DNA of 64,000 nt from Numida meleagris (GCF_002078875.1 NC_034415.1:22654331-22718330); one strand, 5' to 3'. Shown: positions 25,834-39,430, numbered from the stretch's first letter. A program made the numbers and translations. The notes: generated by a model not told the origin, from the sequence alone.

Positions 25834-25876
25834 TTTGTTGGCTATGACCTTCACTAATTCTTGATGTAAGTCATGC
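25834..25876 (-). other. Exon-like element, no gene assigned
   Basis: On the minus strand a pyrimidine-rich tract ending ctccaccgcag is followed by 43 nt and then a strong donor AAA|gtaagt. Read with one carried-in base, the 43 nt are open: HDLHQELVKVIANK, ending in phase 0. I cannot match this to a known protein. It lies between the AGBL4 3' end and the SPATA6 promoter, on their strand. It could be an alternative or non-coding upstream exon, an exon of an unrecognised gene, or chance. Confidence 0.3.
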
Positions 25877-26330
25877 CTGCGGTGGAGAAAAAATAAATAA
25901 ATAAGGGAAGCTACCCAAAGACACTGAAATATTCTTAACATGTAAGCTGTTTTCCAGGTCTGCTAAATTCTTTCTTGACTGGCTTCAGCTAAGGAAGAAA
26001 TCAAATCTGATTTGATTACAGCCACTAGAGGAACATTCCAGATCTTGAATTCAGCCATGGTAATTGGAAACTTTCCTTGTAAAGAAATGATCTAAATTCA
26101 TCAAAAAGATAACTTCAGTGCATTCAGTCTTATGAATTCACAAATGGTACAGATACAATCAGCCAATACAGTATTAGATTTATACTGCTAGAAAGTTCTT
26201 GGGCTCTCTGTTAATCAATTCAAAAGAGGTAATACTTTCCTTTGTGTTTTAATTTTTTTTTTCAAATTATCTTAGATGGAGGCGTTGCCCCAGCAAAGTT
26301 TTTGCCTGAAACAAAATTATTCTAACCAAG

Positions 26331-26361
26331 TTATAAACCCCTGAAAATAGGGGGTTTATAA
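26331..26361. repeat. 11-bp inverted repeat (hairpin)
   Basis: TTATAAACCCC (26331-26341) and GGGGTTTATAA (26351-26361) are perfect reverse complements around a 9-nt loop. No flanking element ends or target-site duplication were recognised. Function unknown. Confidence 0.7.
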
Positions 26362-29300
26362 TGGGGCTGCTGATAGACCCTTAACAATAGCGTTGTGAAT
26401 TGCACTGCTATAATTAATGATACTTCAGAAAGATTTATGGTCCTTAGACAGAGATAAAACAGAAATATCATTGCTTCTTTGCCTCCCATCATTTTATCCT
26501 CTATGAAATTTTATGCGAAATAAGTCAAATGAAAAATGTAAGCTCTTAATCTTTTCCCAGAGTCCTGTCTCTCACTTGATGAACACTTTTGTAGAATAAA
26601 TTAGAGCGTTTTATTCCTTATGCATTTATGGTTTTGTATTTAAAAAGCACAGAAAAGAACATTGTCTGGTTGGCAGAACAACGCAAGACAATGTTGGTGG
26701 AGGAAGCAGAATCCTCCAGCTCTTCTTGCCAGTCCTGCCATCCCAGAGATGAGACTGTGGCCCTGCAGGAATGAGGAGCAGCTGGCGGGGCTGTGTCCAG
26801 CATGGTGCCCCTGTGCCGCAGCGAAGGCGGAATGCTGGCAGTGATGGCTTTAGCTGCAGCAGTGACAGCTCAGTGGCTTGAACGGGAAGCCAAAAACTGG
26901 GGCTCGATTACAGCCATTAAGTACCTTCGTGTTGAAAAAATGCAGGCTACTAAACAGTTACCTGATAGAACTGGGAAGGGCATACAAGAGGCAGTTGCTA
27001 GAAGCTGAAGGCAGAAGAGTTTGAATCAGAAATTAGGCACTGTATTTTAACACATGAATTGAGTAACCACTGGAATCAGCTCTCAAAGGGAAAGTGAAAT
27101 CTCCATCTTCGACAATTCCAAAGGAAAATGAGGAGCGGACTGCAGGCACGGTTTTGTCAAAACAAAAGAAACAACTTGTTAAACCAAAAAAAGAAGCGAC
27201 AACAGAATTTAATTACTGTTGTCTGTGATATGCAGGAGGTTGCAGTAGTGGCTTGACATTACGTTCTGTCTGTGAACACTGCAACTCTTAAGCATATTAA
27301 AAAATAAAGCACTGCTTACTGGGCAGATCCACAGGGAAGGCTCTGACCAGTTCACTCTGGAGTGTGCACATTGCAGCACATGACTTCTACGCAGTGCTCT
27401 CTGGCGATATCCATTCCCAACAGAGGAGTCCCTGCTCTTTCTGCTACAGTCAGAGAGTTTGGCACCAAAGAATCTGTTGCAAGAAACACTGTAAAACAGG
27501 GAAAAGGGTTGTCTCTGGGCAGCCAGGCTGGAACAGCAGCTGAAAAGCAGGCTGAGAAATTGTGGACTGGGGCATAGGCCATCTGAAATGGCAGTTAGCA
27601 CTCCAAATCCATCACATCCCATTGTAGTCCCAGGCTCAGGCTTCTGTGAGTCTCATCCAGCTCACATGGCATCTAGTTGCAATTTTTTTTGAAAAGCCTT
27701 TTTGCAGTGTGGCAGGAGATTTGTCCCTCTGCCCATTAAAGTAGCAGCATTTGAGCATCTTCCATGTTAATTTGATTGACAGCAAAGTCACTAGAGAACC
27801 TCAAGGACTTTCTGGCTGGCTTGTTTTCCTGGTATAAATTTTAGTGTGGTGTTCTATAACAGAAGAAAAGCGAAACGCTCTCTTCAAATAATAGCTGGAG
27901 TTACTCGTTTAATAGGGTGTCCTGAGATCTAAGCTCAAATTCCTCATAAATTATAACATTACTCCTTTAAAATTTCTCCAATCTGTCAGGAAGATTATTA
28001 TTATCATTATTTTAACAAGAACTTTCAGTTTTCAATGGTATTCACTCTGGATGGCAGAACATTTTTTTTTCTTTGTGAGGAAGATTTGTAAAGGGGCAGG
28101 ATTGTGGCTATTATTAGAGTCCATCCTAAAGAAAATCATCAAATCCTTTAGAGCGCTAGGCAGATCTGGGCTAGGGAGCGTAACAGGATGGCATACAGCA
28201 ACAGAGAGAAAATGGAGCAGGAAGAAAGGAAAAAATGGAAACCCAAAAAGAAGAGCAGACACCAATTAGAATTCTTGCGGTCTGTAGCAAGGGGTGAGTG
28301 TAAGAAGCCATATGAAAAGAAAGAGGAGAGTGGATTAGTGTTAATCACCGACACAGGAAAGTAGGAAAGGTTTTAAATGAGCTTTAAAAAGCAAAAAATT
28401 GAGTTAGCAGTGCAGAAGAGAATTCCAGATCAAGCAAGTCTGGGAGCAAAAACAAAATGCCGAATACCAGGAGATAATCTGAGCCTAAGCCATTAATTTC
28501 TTATGGTAATTTTTTGGGAAATAGAAGCTTTTCCCTCCCTCTCTCTCCTCCCCTCTAGGGAAAGCACTATTTACCCATTTCCTTGTTGTAGTGAAAGGGT
28601 GATTTTAGACTTAGAAGACTTCAACCTGATTTTTTTTTTTTTTTCACTTTTCTAATGGTACGTACATCTGGCACCCTGTTACAGGAAAAACAAAGAACTG
28701 AGGACTAGACCTTGCCAATCTCAGGCAATAACTTGGCCCATGCGCACAGTTCAGATGGTTTGCCTCTGGAGCTTCAACAGGCATCAGAGCAGGATGGCGG
28801 GGCAGCGAGGACAGGAGTTCTCCTTACAGCTCAGGGATATGGAACATCACCTAACGTTGTTGTTACCAACTGAACTGCCTATAAAAGGAGAACAGTAGCA
28901 GTTAGCCAGTAATAAAAAAAATAACAGAACAAAAACCAACCACTTACACAAAAACAAACAAACAAAAAGGATAGTACAGGTGGACTGTTCTTGCATACTG
29001 CTACCATCAAGAAATCCTATTGTTAGCGCTGGAGTTATCTGCAACATAAGAAAGAATAGCACGGTGTTTGAGTTGGGGTTTCTTTTCTATCTGAATCATC
29101 ACTTAAAGGTTAATGAGGAAACTAACACTTAGTGGAAAGGTTGCTTCCTCATCAGTTAAACTTTTTTTTTTAAAAAAAAAGCTGTATGCATTCCTGGCAT
29201 ATCAGGAGTTTATCATTTGCTCAAAAAAGCCTTGTTCAGTTCCTTTTTCCTTCAAATTTTGTTAGAAGTTACAACGAAGGAGCACTGTCTTGAAGGGCTT

Positions 29301-30930
29301 TTACTATGGCATCACTGAACTCAAACATCCATTTCTCTGCACTGGGCTATATTTTGGTGGTGACAGCAGCCCTGCTGACATAGCAGAAGAAGACAGGTCC
29401 CACCTTAGAGCCTCAAACCAAGCTCTCAGGGAACAGAAAAACAGAAACCTGCTCCGACTCCTCGCTCTGTGCCAGGGCCGCACGTGCCAGCTTCTCCAGT
29501 CTGACAGGACTCTTAATGACCAAAGTTACACACAAACCCCCCTCTGAAAGCAGGGCCTCAGGACAGAAATGCCTACACAGCTGTAGCAGCCACTTCTCAA
29601 ATGTGCTGCTGCTTATGAACTGCAAGAATAATATGGTGAAATGTGCCGACTTTTGCAGTTTTCCCCTCTTTTGTTGAAACTAATGAGTCACGATTAGAGT
29701 AATGCTTTTCTGTGACTCTGAAACCATTTTGCTTAATGAGGTACTAAGTCTTTATAATTAGGCCCAGAAGGGAACTGGGACGTGGCCCCTTAAGAGCAAT
29801 AATTATTTAGGTTATTTATGGTAATAAAAAATTGAAAATAGGAATTCTTCCTCAGAATGTGACTATTTATTCTTTTACATATTGCCTAACAGGCAATTAC
29901 CCTATTAAGGCAACGTTTTGTTGCTAAAGACATTAATTGAAATGTAAATTAAATGTAAATCAGCTAATTAAATTGATATGTAATGAACTTGTCATGCAGG
30001 CCTTTGAGATCAGATGCATTTTGCTAATAAACAAGTGTTATAGTAGTGCCATTGCTCACTGGAGTAAAAGTTGTTTAATGTGTTGCATCTATAACACACT
30101 CCCTCTCCAAACTCAGAGGTCTGGGTGGTGTGTTAGTAACCACAATAAGGCCAACAACGGGAATTTCCTGATTATTCCCTCCAACTATTTCCTGCTTGAC
30201 CTCCCTGCATAGCAAGGCCAGTGCTGCACAGCTCACTGCCTACAGCCCAAGCTCCCTATTCCTTCTGCTCCCCAGAAATGGGAAAGCACTTCATAAAGAC
30301 TCTCACCAGGACTGATGCTGCTGCATCCAGTGGCTTCTGGGGGGAAAGAGCCCAGCCAAGTGCCTGCCCCATCGTTCTCCTGGGTGTCTCATCCAGGTGC
30401 ACTTCATTAGTAACTTAAGCAGACACCTGTGCCTGTGGCTTGGTCTGCTGAGAGCATGTGTGCTCTTTTAATGCCTTTCCAGGGCAGTAATCTCTCCACT
30501 AGAGTTTTTAAGAAAACATCTGAAGCACATGCAGTACCACTGCCTGTTGACATCATCACCTGCCAGTTACCTTTTCTCTTCTGGTTGTTTTATCACTCTG
30601 CTTTTTCTCTCCTCTGATTTTGATTGCAAGCTGTTGGGATGGCAACGTTATTTTTTCTCCCCGTGTGCTGTGTCTGGTTCAGGAGGGGTAGCGAGCCCTT
30701 ACAGCAGAAGGAGGAAAACTCTGGACGTTCCTGAAATACAAAGAAATAAAAAAAGAAATGATCAAAATTTGCTTGGAGATTATGTGCAAGGTGAACATTA
30801 TAGCTGACATCATCAAGTCAGTCCAGTCATAGGAGACTGAGCCAGGATAACCCTCTGTGCTGTCAGTAACAACAAATAACCTTAATCATCAGAGTGTGAG
30901 CTTGTGTCAAACTGGAAATTAAGGGGAGAG

Positions 30931-30970
30931 GATATGAAACTATCAGTTCTGATATGAAACTATCAGTTGT
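30931..30970. repeat. 20-bp tandem duplication
   Basis: Two adjacent copies of gatatgaaactatcagttct, the second with one change in its last two bases. Intergenic. Confidence 0.85.
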
Positions 30971-33900
30971 CCTGCAGCTACATTTTGAGCCAAACCCACT
31001 GAAATTTCTGGGATAAATTCAGGTCCTGAGTTGAAGGTATTGTGGAGGGTAGAATCTCTGCCTTTGTCAGATACATGGACAAAATTCACTGTCTACCATC
31101 ACACAACAGTAAACCAAATGTCACATATTTTGCTTTTGAAAAAGCCCAGGTCAGAACATAGAAAGCCCACTGCCCATTTGCATTGAAATCATGCAGACAT
31201 TTTGTATGTGCTATCATAAAACTGAAGGAAATGGGGCAAAAAGGGCTGAGGAAGCATGGTTTGGAGGTGCTGAAATGCTTTTGCAGAAAGTTTTCCTGGA
31301 CGCATCGTGCCGTTGTTGCACCTGAGCATTCGCACGTAATTGTTCTGTCTTGAATAAATCTGATGCTGCATTTATAACTTCTCCTACCCAGAGAACCTTC
31401 CACTTTGCAATCCTTTGGGTCTAGGGTATTTAATAAACATGTCAACTACCACTCTCTTTAGCTCGAATGCAGCATCTTGTTTTTTCCTGCTGAAGAACAC
31501 TCCAGTTTGAAGTTTACAGAGCAATTAAAGACCCTCACGGGGCCCCTGATATGTAGAGATTGTCAGCATATGTAGATTAGTAATTGTCAAGTTTCTCCCT
31601 AAGGCCGGAGAGCTCTTAGTCAAATTCCAGAGATCATCAAGTATTCAGATTTCAGTGGGCTTTGTTTCGTACACAACATAGTGGCGTAATTAAAGTACAA
31701 TGCTTCTTTTCCAATAAACTTTTGGATTTGGCTATGTTTCCATTAATTTATTTTAATTAGCTATGATCGGAAAATAAAAATGAACATCATTCTAAAGCTG
31801 TGACTTTGTTGCTTCGAAAAAAGGTGCCCTGGGTACAGCTTTCTCTCCTAAACTGCTGGGGTTTGGGGACCACACTTACTGACGTGACTTGCAAAGGCCT
31901 GATGTAGGACAGAGAACAGCAGTCCTAGGGAAGAAGCATTCTGGTTGCTTCTCAGCTGACGTGGGCACAGGTGATTCAACGATGCCCCCGCCTTGAACTT
32001 CACTGACCTCCTTACTTGGACTGTACCTCAAATTTGAGTATGTTCTTTAGTTGTTTCTGTGTCTTTGGATGTTGACTCAAATAGAAACTGGAAAAAAAAA
32101 ATGGGGTAAGAAAAGGAAATTAATTAGTATAAGGATGTTCACAACCCAGGCCAGTGCTGTGATGGTCTGCTCCAGCATCCTTGTTGAGTCCCCTGTCCTA
32201 CCAAGGCAGTTCTCTTCTACTAGGTGAACACACACCTAAATTTACTATTCATTTGCTTAAGTGCTGAAGAGGAATTATGCTGACTTGCTTTGCATCTTGC
32301 GGGGTCAAATCCCTGAAGATCAAATCACTGCTTTAATGAAGTATTCCCTGGAAGCCATGGGGTAACAAGAGGAAATGGGTGAAGCTTTCATGAGGTCTGA
32401 CTGCCTGTGCACTTTCTGCCAGCTGGATCCTCTACTGAGGCTCCCATATGTTGCATTGTGGACCCTGGCCTGGGAGAGTACAAACTGTTGGTCTTTGGTC
32501 TGCATCCATTGTTTGGGTCCCACTCTATCGATCCATGTCCATTTGTAGACAAAGCCTGTGGTAAGGAGCAAGTTGTAAATGTGTGGTGTTTTTGGCATAC
32601 CAACTGTGATTTTTCAAATCAACATGTGGGATCTGAAAGTTTAATTCCTAGTAAAATAAAAAAGATTTGGACACTGAAATAGCGATGGCAACCCCAGAGG
32701 AGAAGGCCAAAGCATCCCCATCCCAATACAAAGGATAATTGCCAGCATGTAATTTCAGAGTAACTTCCTGCAGTCTCAGACTGACTTTGAAGCAAGGATC
32801 TATCATTTTGCCATCAACCTTAAAGTCTCCATCTCTCCAAACTCCTTTATGGGCTAAACATTCATTCCACAAAAAATCACTTATATTTTTCCAGTCAGTA
32901 GCTACAGCCCTAGACCTGAAGTGTCTCTTCTCTGCTTGGCCCACTGCATATACATCTTGCTTCGTTCTTTTCCCAAGGCCTGTTTTTGTGCTAGGGCATG
33001 AAAACTGGATCCAAGCAGCACGAATGAAGTTTGGCTTTGAATAGTAGCCCAGAAGGAGAATCTGAAGGTAAGAGAGTCCCGATAAAAAGAAGGGAAAATA
33101 AACCTACTCACATTCTTCCTATGATGATACGCCTCAAAATTATTAATTTTGCTTGTCCTGTATCATATCTTAGGGCAAGCTACTTTTCCCAAGTGAATTG
33201 CAACGTGGAGTTTGGTTCGGTGGGCTTAACTGAAGCGTGGCTATCTGGCAAAGGCTGTGTTATCTGTAATAAAGTAACTCCTTCAAATTTACTTTCTTGA
33301 TCTTGTACTTTGGTTGGGCTGCCAGAGTCTTAATGCCTGGAAAAGTATCTGTCACCCAGGGGCCCTCATTTTAAAGGGCTGTAAGTTTTCAGGGGCTGGA
33401 TGGCGTCATCTCTCCGCATCAATTTTGTCAATGTATTCCTGAGAGCGAGCCAGCCTGAGCTGTGTGCTAATGTCTCATCTCTTCTTCAGCTGATGGCAGT
33501 CCTGGCTCAGCGAGATTTCAGTTTTCCTCGCTGGACTTTTCTTTCCCTGCCCTCCCTAAGCTATATTTTCTAAGCACCAATTTCACTCCAAAATTAAAGA
33601 TGAAATTTAAAGATTAAGGGCTGCAGGTTTTTTTTCCAAAGGCATTTTGATGTCTCATACTCATTGATTGAGTTAGGTATCTAAAGCATCCAGAGCAATC
33701 TGGTCCTGATCCCAAATTACGTGATGTAAAAGGCCAATTTGACTTTTAAAATGCTCTCCATTTTAATCGCCTACTGTGCAATTAGTAGCACACATAACAA
33801 CTGCATTTTACACAGCATGGGTTGGCCAGGTGTAGAGTGGTGCAATGGATCCCACTACCTGGCTTGGATATAAAAGCCAGAAATACTGAATATCACGTGT

Positions 33901-35689
33901 GCCAGTCATAGTCCCAACCAATTCCAGTTACCTTAGTGGTCTGACTCCAAATTCAGGCATACCGTGGTGTCACTTAGGTCAGGATACACTACATAATTCT
34001 TATCTTATGAATAAAACCACTTTAGTACCGTAAAGACGAAACTGCACATCATCCAAGGAGAGGAGGTCAGAGCTTTGTTAGTTATTCTTCTCACTGAACA
34101 AAGGGTTTAAGATTGTGTCTCTGCTGAAGAGCATTCTGCTGTACTGCATGTGTAAGTTAGAAAACAAGGAAGAATGGAGGGGCCATACCTGCAATAAGCC
34201 CTGTGTGGGAAATCCTTAATCGAGTTTTGCTGGGCTCTTCTGGAAGCAAGGTCAGAGCTGAAAGCTGTGGCACATGCTCTGCCAAACTTCCCACATACAG
34301 CTGTACCAACCCCTTTCCCTGGGTTAGGTAGAGGCAGTGGAAAGTTGGGTTCAGACGCTGCTTTTAGTTGAGCTCAGTTCACCATTCCTACGTAGTGTTG
34401 TGGGATACGTGTTCTGAGTAGCTGCACCCATTTCCAGGGTGCCATCCCAGGAGCCCACACTCACAAGGCATCACTTTGTTCCTTCTCTGAAGGCAGCAAA
34501 GTCATCACTAAAAGCAGAGAGTGGCCCCAATCCATATTCATTCCACTTCTTCCCTTTCCTGATATCTCTAAAGTGTTAACTGCTGAAAGCAGGGACATGA
34601 AAACCCTCCATAGTGAGAGCTGATTAGAATTCAGCCTGCTTTGTCACCCATAAATAGGAAATAAAGAATACATGTCTGTGATTAATTGTCCATAAATGGC
34701 TTGCTTCCCCTACACCATACAAACACAGTCCTTGTATTTATCCAGCTCAACAAAAGACTAGCAAGCAGATTGTTCCTGTCTGTCAGGACTGAGGATTTAA
34801 GGAAATACATAAAGTGGGGGTTCTGTGCTGGTGTGTAGGTAGACGTGTATGCACATCTCCTTTTCTCTATGATTTCCAATATTCATGAGAAAATCAGAAC
34901 ATAATTTTTCTTTTTATAAAGCTCTACTTGTCATCAGATCAAAATACATTGAGTCGCCAAGTCACTCCTTTAGTTAAGAAATGTTTGTGACATTAGAAAC
35001 ATCAATCTGTGAGGACTGATAATAATAACACTATTAGCAAAGAATACATTTCTGTTGTTTGTTTTACCTTGGCCAAATCTGAGACCTGTAGAATCACTGA
35101 AAAAAGAAAAAAATCAGGTGATATACAGAAACTAGACCTGCATTCTGAAGCACAGGTGGGTAAAGGCTGCTCTTACCCATTGGGAGTGCACCTTCGTTAA
35201 AGCACTAGCTTGACTGTGGTTCAGCTGAGCTCACTGGACTGGAGCTGCCTGCTCCATTGTCTCCCTGGCAAAGCCCAGGGGCTCTCCTCGTTTGCTGTGA
35301 TTTACAGCCCTGGGGCTGCCCTGCATGCTGCATCCCACACCTTCGGCATCTGCTGTGGCTGCGTGCTTGCAAATTATTGTTACCAAATACAACTGCACAG
35401 GCATTGCGGTTGTAGTGCTGGTCTGGGAGCGGGCGGCGATGCTCTGGAGATTTGGTCCCTCTGCCCCTGTCTTCCCAAACGTCTTTAATCAAATTGTTTG
35501 TTTTCTGACTGTCCCAGTTTCCCCAGGTGCTATGAAGGGATGAGGAACTACAAACCTCTGTAGAGACACTGCAGAATGATGAGAGAAAAACGCTGCAGGA
35601 CACTTAGATATCATTACATGATTTGCTGCAGAACGACTGGTATAGTAGTCAGGACCTGGTATAAGAAACAGGAACAGTATCCCAGCAAG

Positions 35690-35985
35690 GATGAGGTTGG
35701 AAAGGCTCTTGAGATGATCTCATCCAACAGCTCAGCTCACACTGGATCACCTAGAACAGTTTGCCAGGACTGTGTCCTGTTGGGTTTTGAACATCTCTAA
35801 AGATGGGGGCACTACAGCCTCTCCAGGCAGCCTTTTCCAGTGTGTGATCACCTTCATGGCAAAAAAAAACCATTTACTTGTGTTTAGATAGAATTTCATG
35901 TTTCTTTTTAATTTGTGTCCATTGCCTCCTGTGGATTGTGCGGGTCCCAAACACCCCTGAGCTCCCAGCAAGCCCCAAGTGAGGA
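35690..35985 (-). repeat. CR1 LINE fragment
   Basis: Reverse-complement CR1 3' region: aggttggaaaggctcttgag, then ctccaggcagccttttccag, then ttgtgtccattgcctcctgt. The element is on the minus strand with its 3' end at the left. It is old and diverged. Confidence 0.8.
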
Positions 35986-36007
35986 ATGTATGTGACAGAA
36001 TCTGCTC

Positions 36008-36168
36008 TGAATGGTGGATGCCCTGTCCTTGGACGTACTCAGGGTCAGGCTGGCCAGGACTCTGAGCACCCTGATGTAGCTGTAGGTGTCCGTGCTCATT
36101 GCAGGGGAGTTGGACCAGATTACCTTTAAAGGTCCTTTCCAACTCAAACAATTCTTTGATTCTATGAA
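36008..36168 (+). repeat. CR1 LINE fragment
   Basis: Forward CR1 3' end: ggtggatgccctgtccttgg, then gcaggggagttggaccagat, then ggtcctttccaactcaaac, ending gattctatgaa. It lies back to back with the preceding minus-strand CR1 fragment. Confidence 0.88.
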
Positions 36169-39100
36169 TTTATCTGGTCCCTTCTGAAATCTGAGGCATC
36201 CATTCCCTTTTCTCTTGTTCATCTCTTCCCAGGTGAGAATTGGCTATCTTGACTGGGAATCCGCATCTGCTCGTTCAGTCATTGTGTTAACAGTCTCACA
36301 TCTCCTGGAGATACTCTGGCACCGTCCTAGGGCCCAGCCGTTAGCAGAGATTGTCTAGCAACAGGGAGCCCTCACTGGGCCTGCCTGCCTAATTGTAAAA
36401 CATAGTGATTACTTCCACTACCACCAAAAGACAGCTCCTTCAGAAAAAAAAAAAAAATAAAGCTCATGCCTAAAGATGTTATCATGCATAATTCAGGGGA
36501 AGAAATCCATACTGCATTTAAAAGATTACATCTTATCATCCAGGGTACTTATTAGCTTGATGATTTAAAAGTACACAGGGATAGTTTCTCCTGCGATTCT
36601 GCACTGGCATCACTGCGGTTGTGCTGATGAATGATTTGCCCTGGGACAGAACTGGTTTTCTGATGGCAGAACTGGTCCAGCAGTGACTGGGATGGCCTGA
36701 TACATGATGGGCAGCCCAGCAGCGCTAGAAAGTGTTCTGAGAGAGTCAAGAGCTGGCTGTGTTGGATGTGCTTGTCCTTCTCAAGTGTAGAAACACTGGG
36801 CTAGTCCATACCATTGCTAATACAAATGCTTGTATTATTACTGTTATTATTTTTATTAATACACCTATAACTTCTCACCTAGAGAGCTCACAATAAGAAA
36901 GGTTTTTTTCTATGTGCATTTATTAATTACCACTTACCCATGTCACCACTGCCCTGGGACACGTGTGGTAACATAACCAAGCACCCATTACTGTGGCTTA
37001 GCTGCAGGGTCTTGGTCCCTCCCCGTGCTGGCTGTGACCTGTTCCTGTGCCACTTCTGCCATCCGAGTCTTGGGCCACCATGTGAGAAATGGGTGTTTCC
37101 TCACCTGGAAAAAAAAGCTATATAACAGAACTTTAGTACTAGGTAGAATTCTTGGGGACAGGTGGATAGCAGAGATAAATCACAGAAAGAACTACTCTGC
37201 TCTTTTACCAAAATCTTGCAGCATCAGATCCATGAAAGAGCTGGGAGTGGCATTCAGGATTTCCAGGATGAAGTCTTGTCTACATTTAGAGGAAAAGCAA
37301 AGCTTCTTGACCTGGCAGGTTTCACCCAATCCTCTGTGCTGCAAGATCTCTAATGGCCATTCCCATGCAAACAAGCATCTGTCTGACAGCGTTCTGAGTT
37401 GAAGTTAAATCATGCTTCTCCGTTTTTTTTCTCTCCTCTTCCTCTTACTTCTTAGTCAAATCTCCCCAGACATGCTATATATTTTCCACTTTGTGACTCA
37501 GAATCAGCTTCTCAAACTCTTTGGGAGTGTGACAGGGCTGTGACCAACCAAGAGGGAAAGGGATCTGCCTTAGGGGAGGAAGAAATGAAAGTGCTAAGTA
37601 CAACATGGATTGCCAGAAAACAACTTCCCCACCACCCTTGCCTGGTTTCCCTGCAGGCCCTGCATTCAGCACTGAGAACAAGAGCAAACATCATTTCCTG
37701 CAGCACAGTTTGATACAGGGCATCTCGCAACTGCATCATGTAACATGGTAACATGGAGCCTAAAAAAAATTACACCTCTAGAAATTCCTTCATCCTTCCT
37801 TAAAATGGGGCATGGTGGCAGCAGAAAAATCCCCTTGATGGGAATAGTCTTTGTGGTACAGACAGGGAGTGAAACAAACAAAAAAATCCCCCACCTTCAC
37901 TTAGCACCAAAGCAAGATGCATACAAATCCTCAGCAACTGTTCAGGCTGAAAGTACCAAGTGTAACAGCATTAAAGGTGCAAAATGAGCAGGGGACTTCT
38001 CATACACAGTAGAATTTTGTGTAAGCAGTGGTGGATTGCAGACTGCTTCCCCAATGGCAAAACTTTCTCTAGTACTTCATTGTTCTTCCAAACACTAGCT
38101 GGTAAGAAAATCTTCCTTCGTATACCCAGGTGACTGGTACTGCAGCTGAAGTTGGAGCTGGATGGTTTCTGTTCCCACTGCTTTCAGACAGTGAAGTTCA
38201 AGCCTTACTGGAAAAGCAGCATTTTTATATGTCGTGAATCTAAAATGTTTCAATGACAAACAGCTTTTTTAATGAGAAAAAAAGCCAGGGAGGGGCTCTG
38301 ATTTCAAAGTGTTTTTTATGTACCCTGCCAATCAATGCCCACGAGCTCAGCCTCCCTCGTGTTTCTTTCACAGGAGGATTTAAACCCCTCCAGACTCACT
38401 CTCCCAAAACTGTATGCTCCTTCTGTGCATGCTAGTCTGCCACTGAGAGGTGCATGAAATGGGAAATAAATCACAGTCCCCGGCTATGGCAGCCCCTGAC
38501 TGCCACACTGCTGCAGCACGGCTCCCATGGATGCCCTTGGATCTCCACCCAGAGCTACCAGATGGGGAAGAACATGAGTAATGAGAGGTGCTTCTCTAGG
38601 CCCCGGCAGAGCCACAGCAAGTTGCATCATGTCTGAGCTGATCTGAGTCCCCTCTCGTGCACCACAAACACGCACTTACCTCCAGAGAACAGAGGAGATG
38701 ATGGCCAGCTGTGCTGGGATCTGTGGCTCCAGGAAGCCTTCCAGCTCTTCCATGCCTGGAGACGATCGGGTTGCATTTACATGGAGATAGTGAGCAAGTC
38801 AGCAGGCTGTGGGCCATCATCTCCTTCTGAAGGGTTTAAATGGGGTGTGCTTACACAGAAAGATTGCATCTGACTGTGGTGCAGCAGCTGTGTCAGCGCA
38901 CGTTGTCCTGCTAGCCCTGGACTTGCATAGACCCCATGAAGTTGCTCTGTGCTGTTACACTGGCACTGTGGCACACAGCACACTGATACTAAAGCATACA
39001 AGGAAAACCATCATCAGCTCTTGCAAAGTGCTTTGAAATCTTTTTCACTGCAAGGACAGAGAGCTGTGCAGGGGACAAAAATCAGCTCCTTTGCCAACCA

Positions 39101-39430
39101 TGTCAAATGTTTCTAACAACCTCCGGTACAAAACAATGCAGCAAGCTCTGCTTATGAATCGTTACCATCCAGCACCATGCTTCAGGCTGCAGAGAAAACT
39201 GCTTTAGCTTATTTTATGTGAAAAGAGATAGACATACATACACATATAAAGCACACAAATATATTATATAGGAGGCAGAGAGAATCTGTATCTACATTCG
39301 CGGTATCTTCCTGCACCAGGTAAGGAAAGCATCTTTCTTCTTTTAAGCGGGTGCTGTACGCACATTGTTTCCTTGCAGTCTATCTTTAGGTTATAGCAGT
39401 TCACAAGGTTTTTTTCTGCAGATGTGTTAT

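Larger units (their letters stand above)
22341..39430. other. Intergenic region between SPATA6 promoter and AGBL4 3' end (left part)
   Basis: About 17 kb with no supported gene. The many short ORFs on both strands lack family features and overlap each other. It contains CR1 fragments (23139-23309, 35690-35985, 36008-36168), an 11-bp hairpin at 26331-26361, a 20-bp tandem repeat at 30931-30970, homopolymer runs, and an exon-like element at 25834-25876. Stretches near 29650-30030 and 33580-33800 have the AT-rich, homeodomain-core-rich look of conserved non-coding DNA, which cannot be tested here. Confidence 0.6.

Noticed and set aside
27209..27622. 137-codon minus-strand ORF with overlapping ORFs on both strands
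   Set aside because: No family similarity recognised and competing frames are open in the same stretch. No evidence for a gene or processed pseudogene.
32648..32944. 98-codon minus-strand ORF with somewhat protein-like composition
   Set aside because: I could not place it in any family, no splice partners were evident, and the opposite strand is open over the same region.
39310..39365. Minus-strand HPLKRR-like stretch after gtacag, resembling the human CCP6 KHPLLRG motif
   Set aside because: The better terminal exon at 43492-43615 fits the phase, the basic tail and the stop codon; this stretch lies downstream of it.
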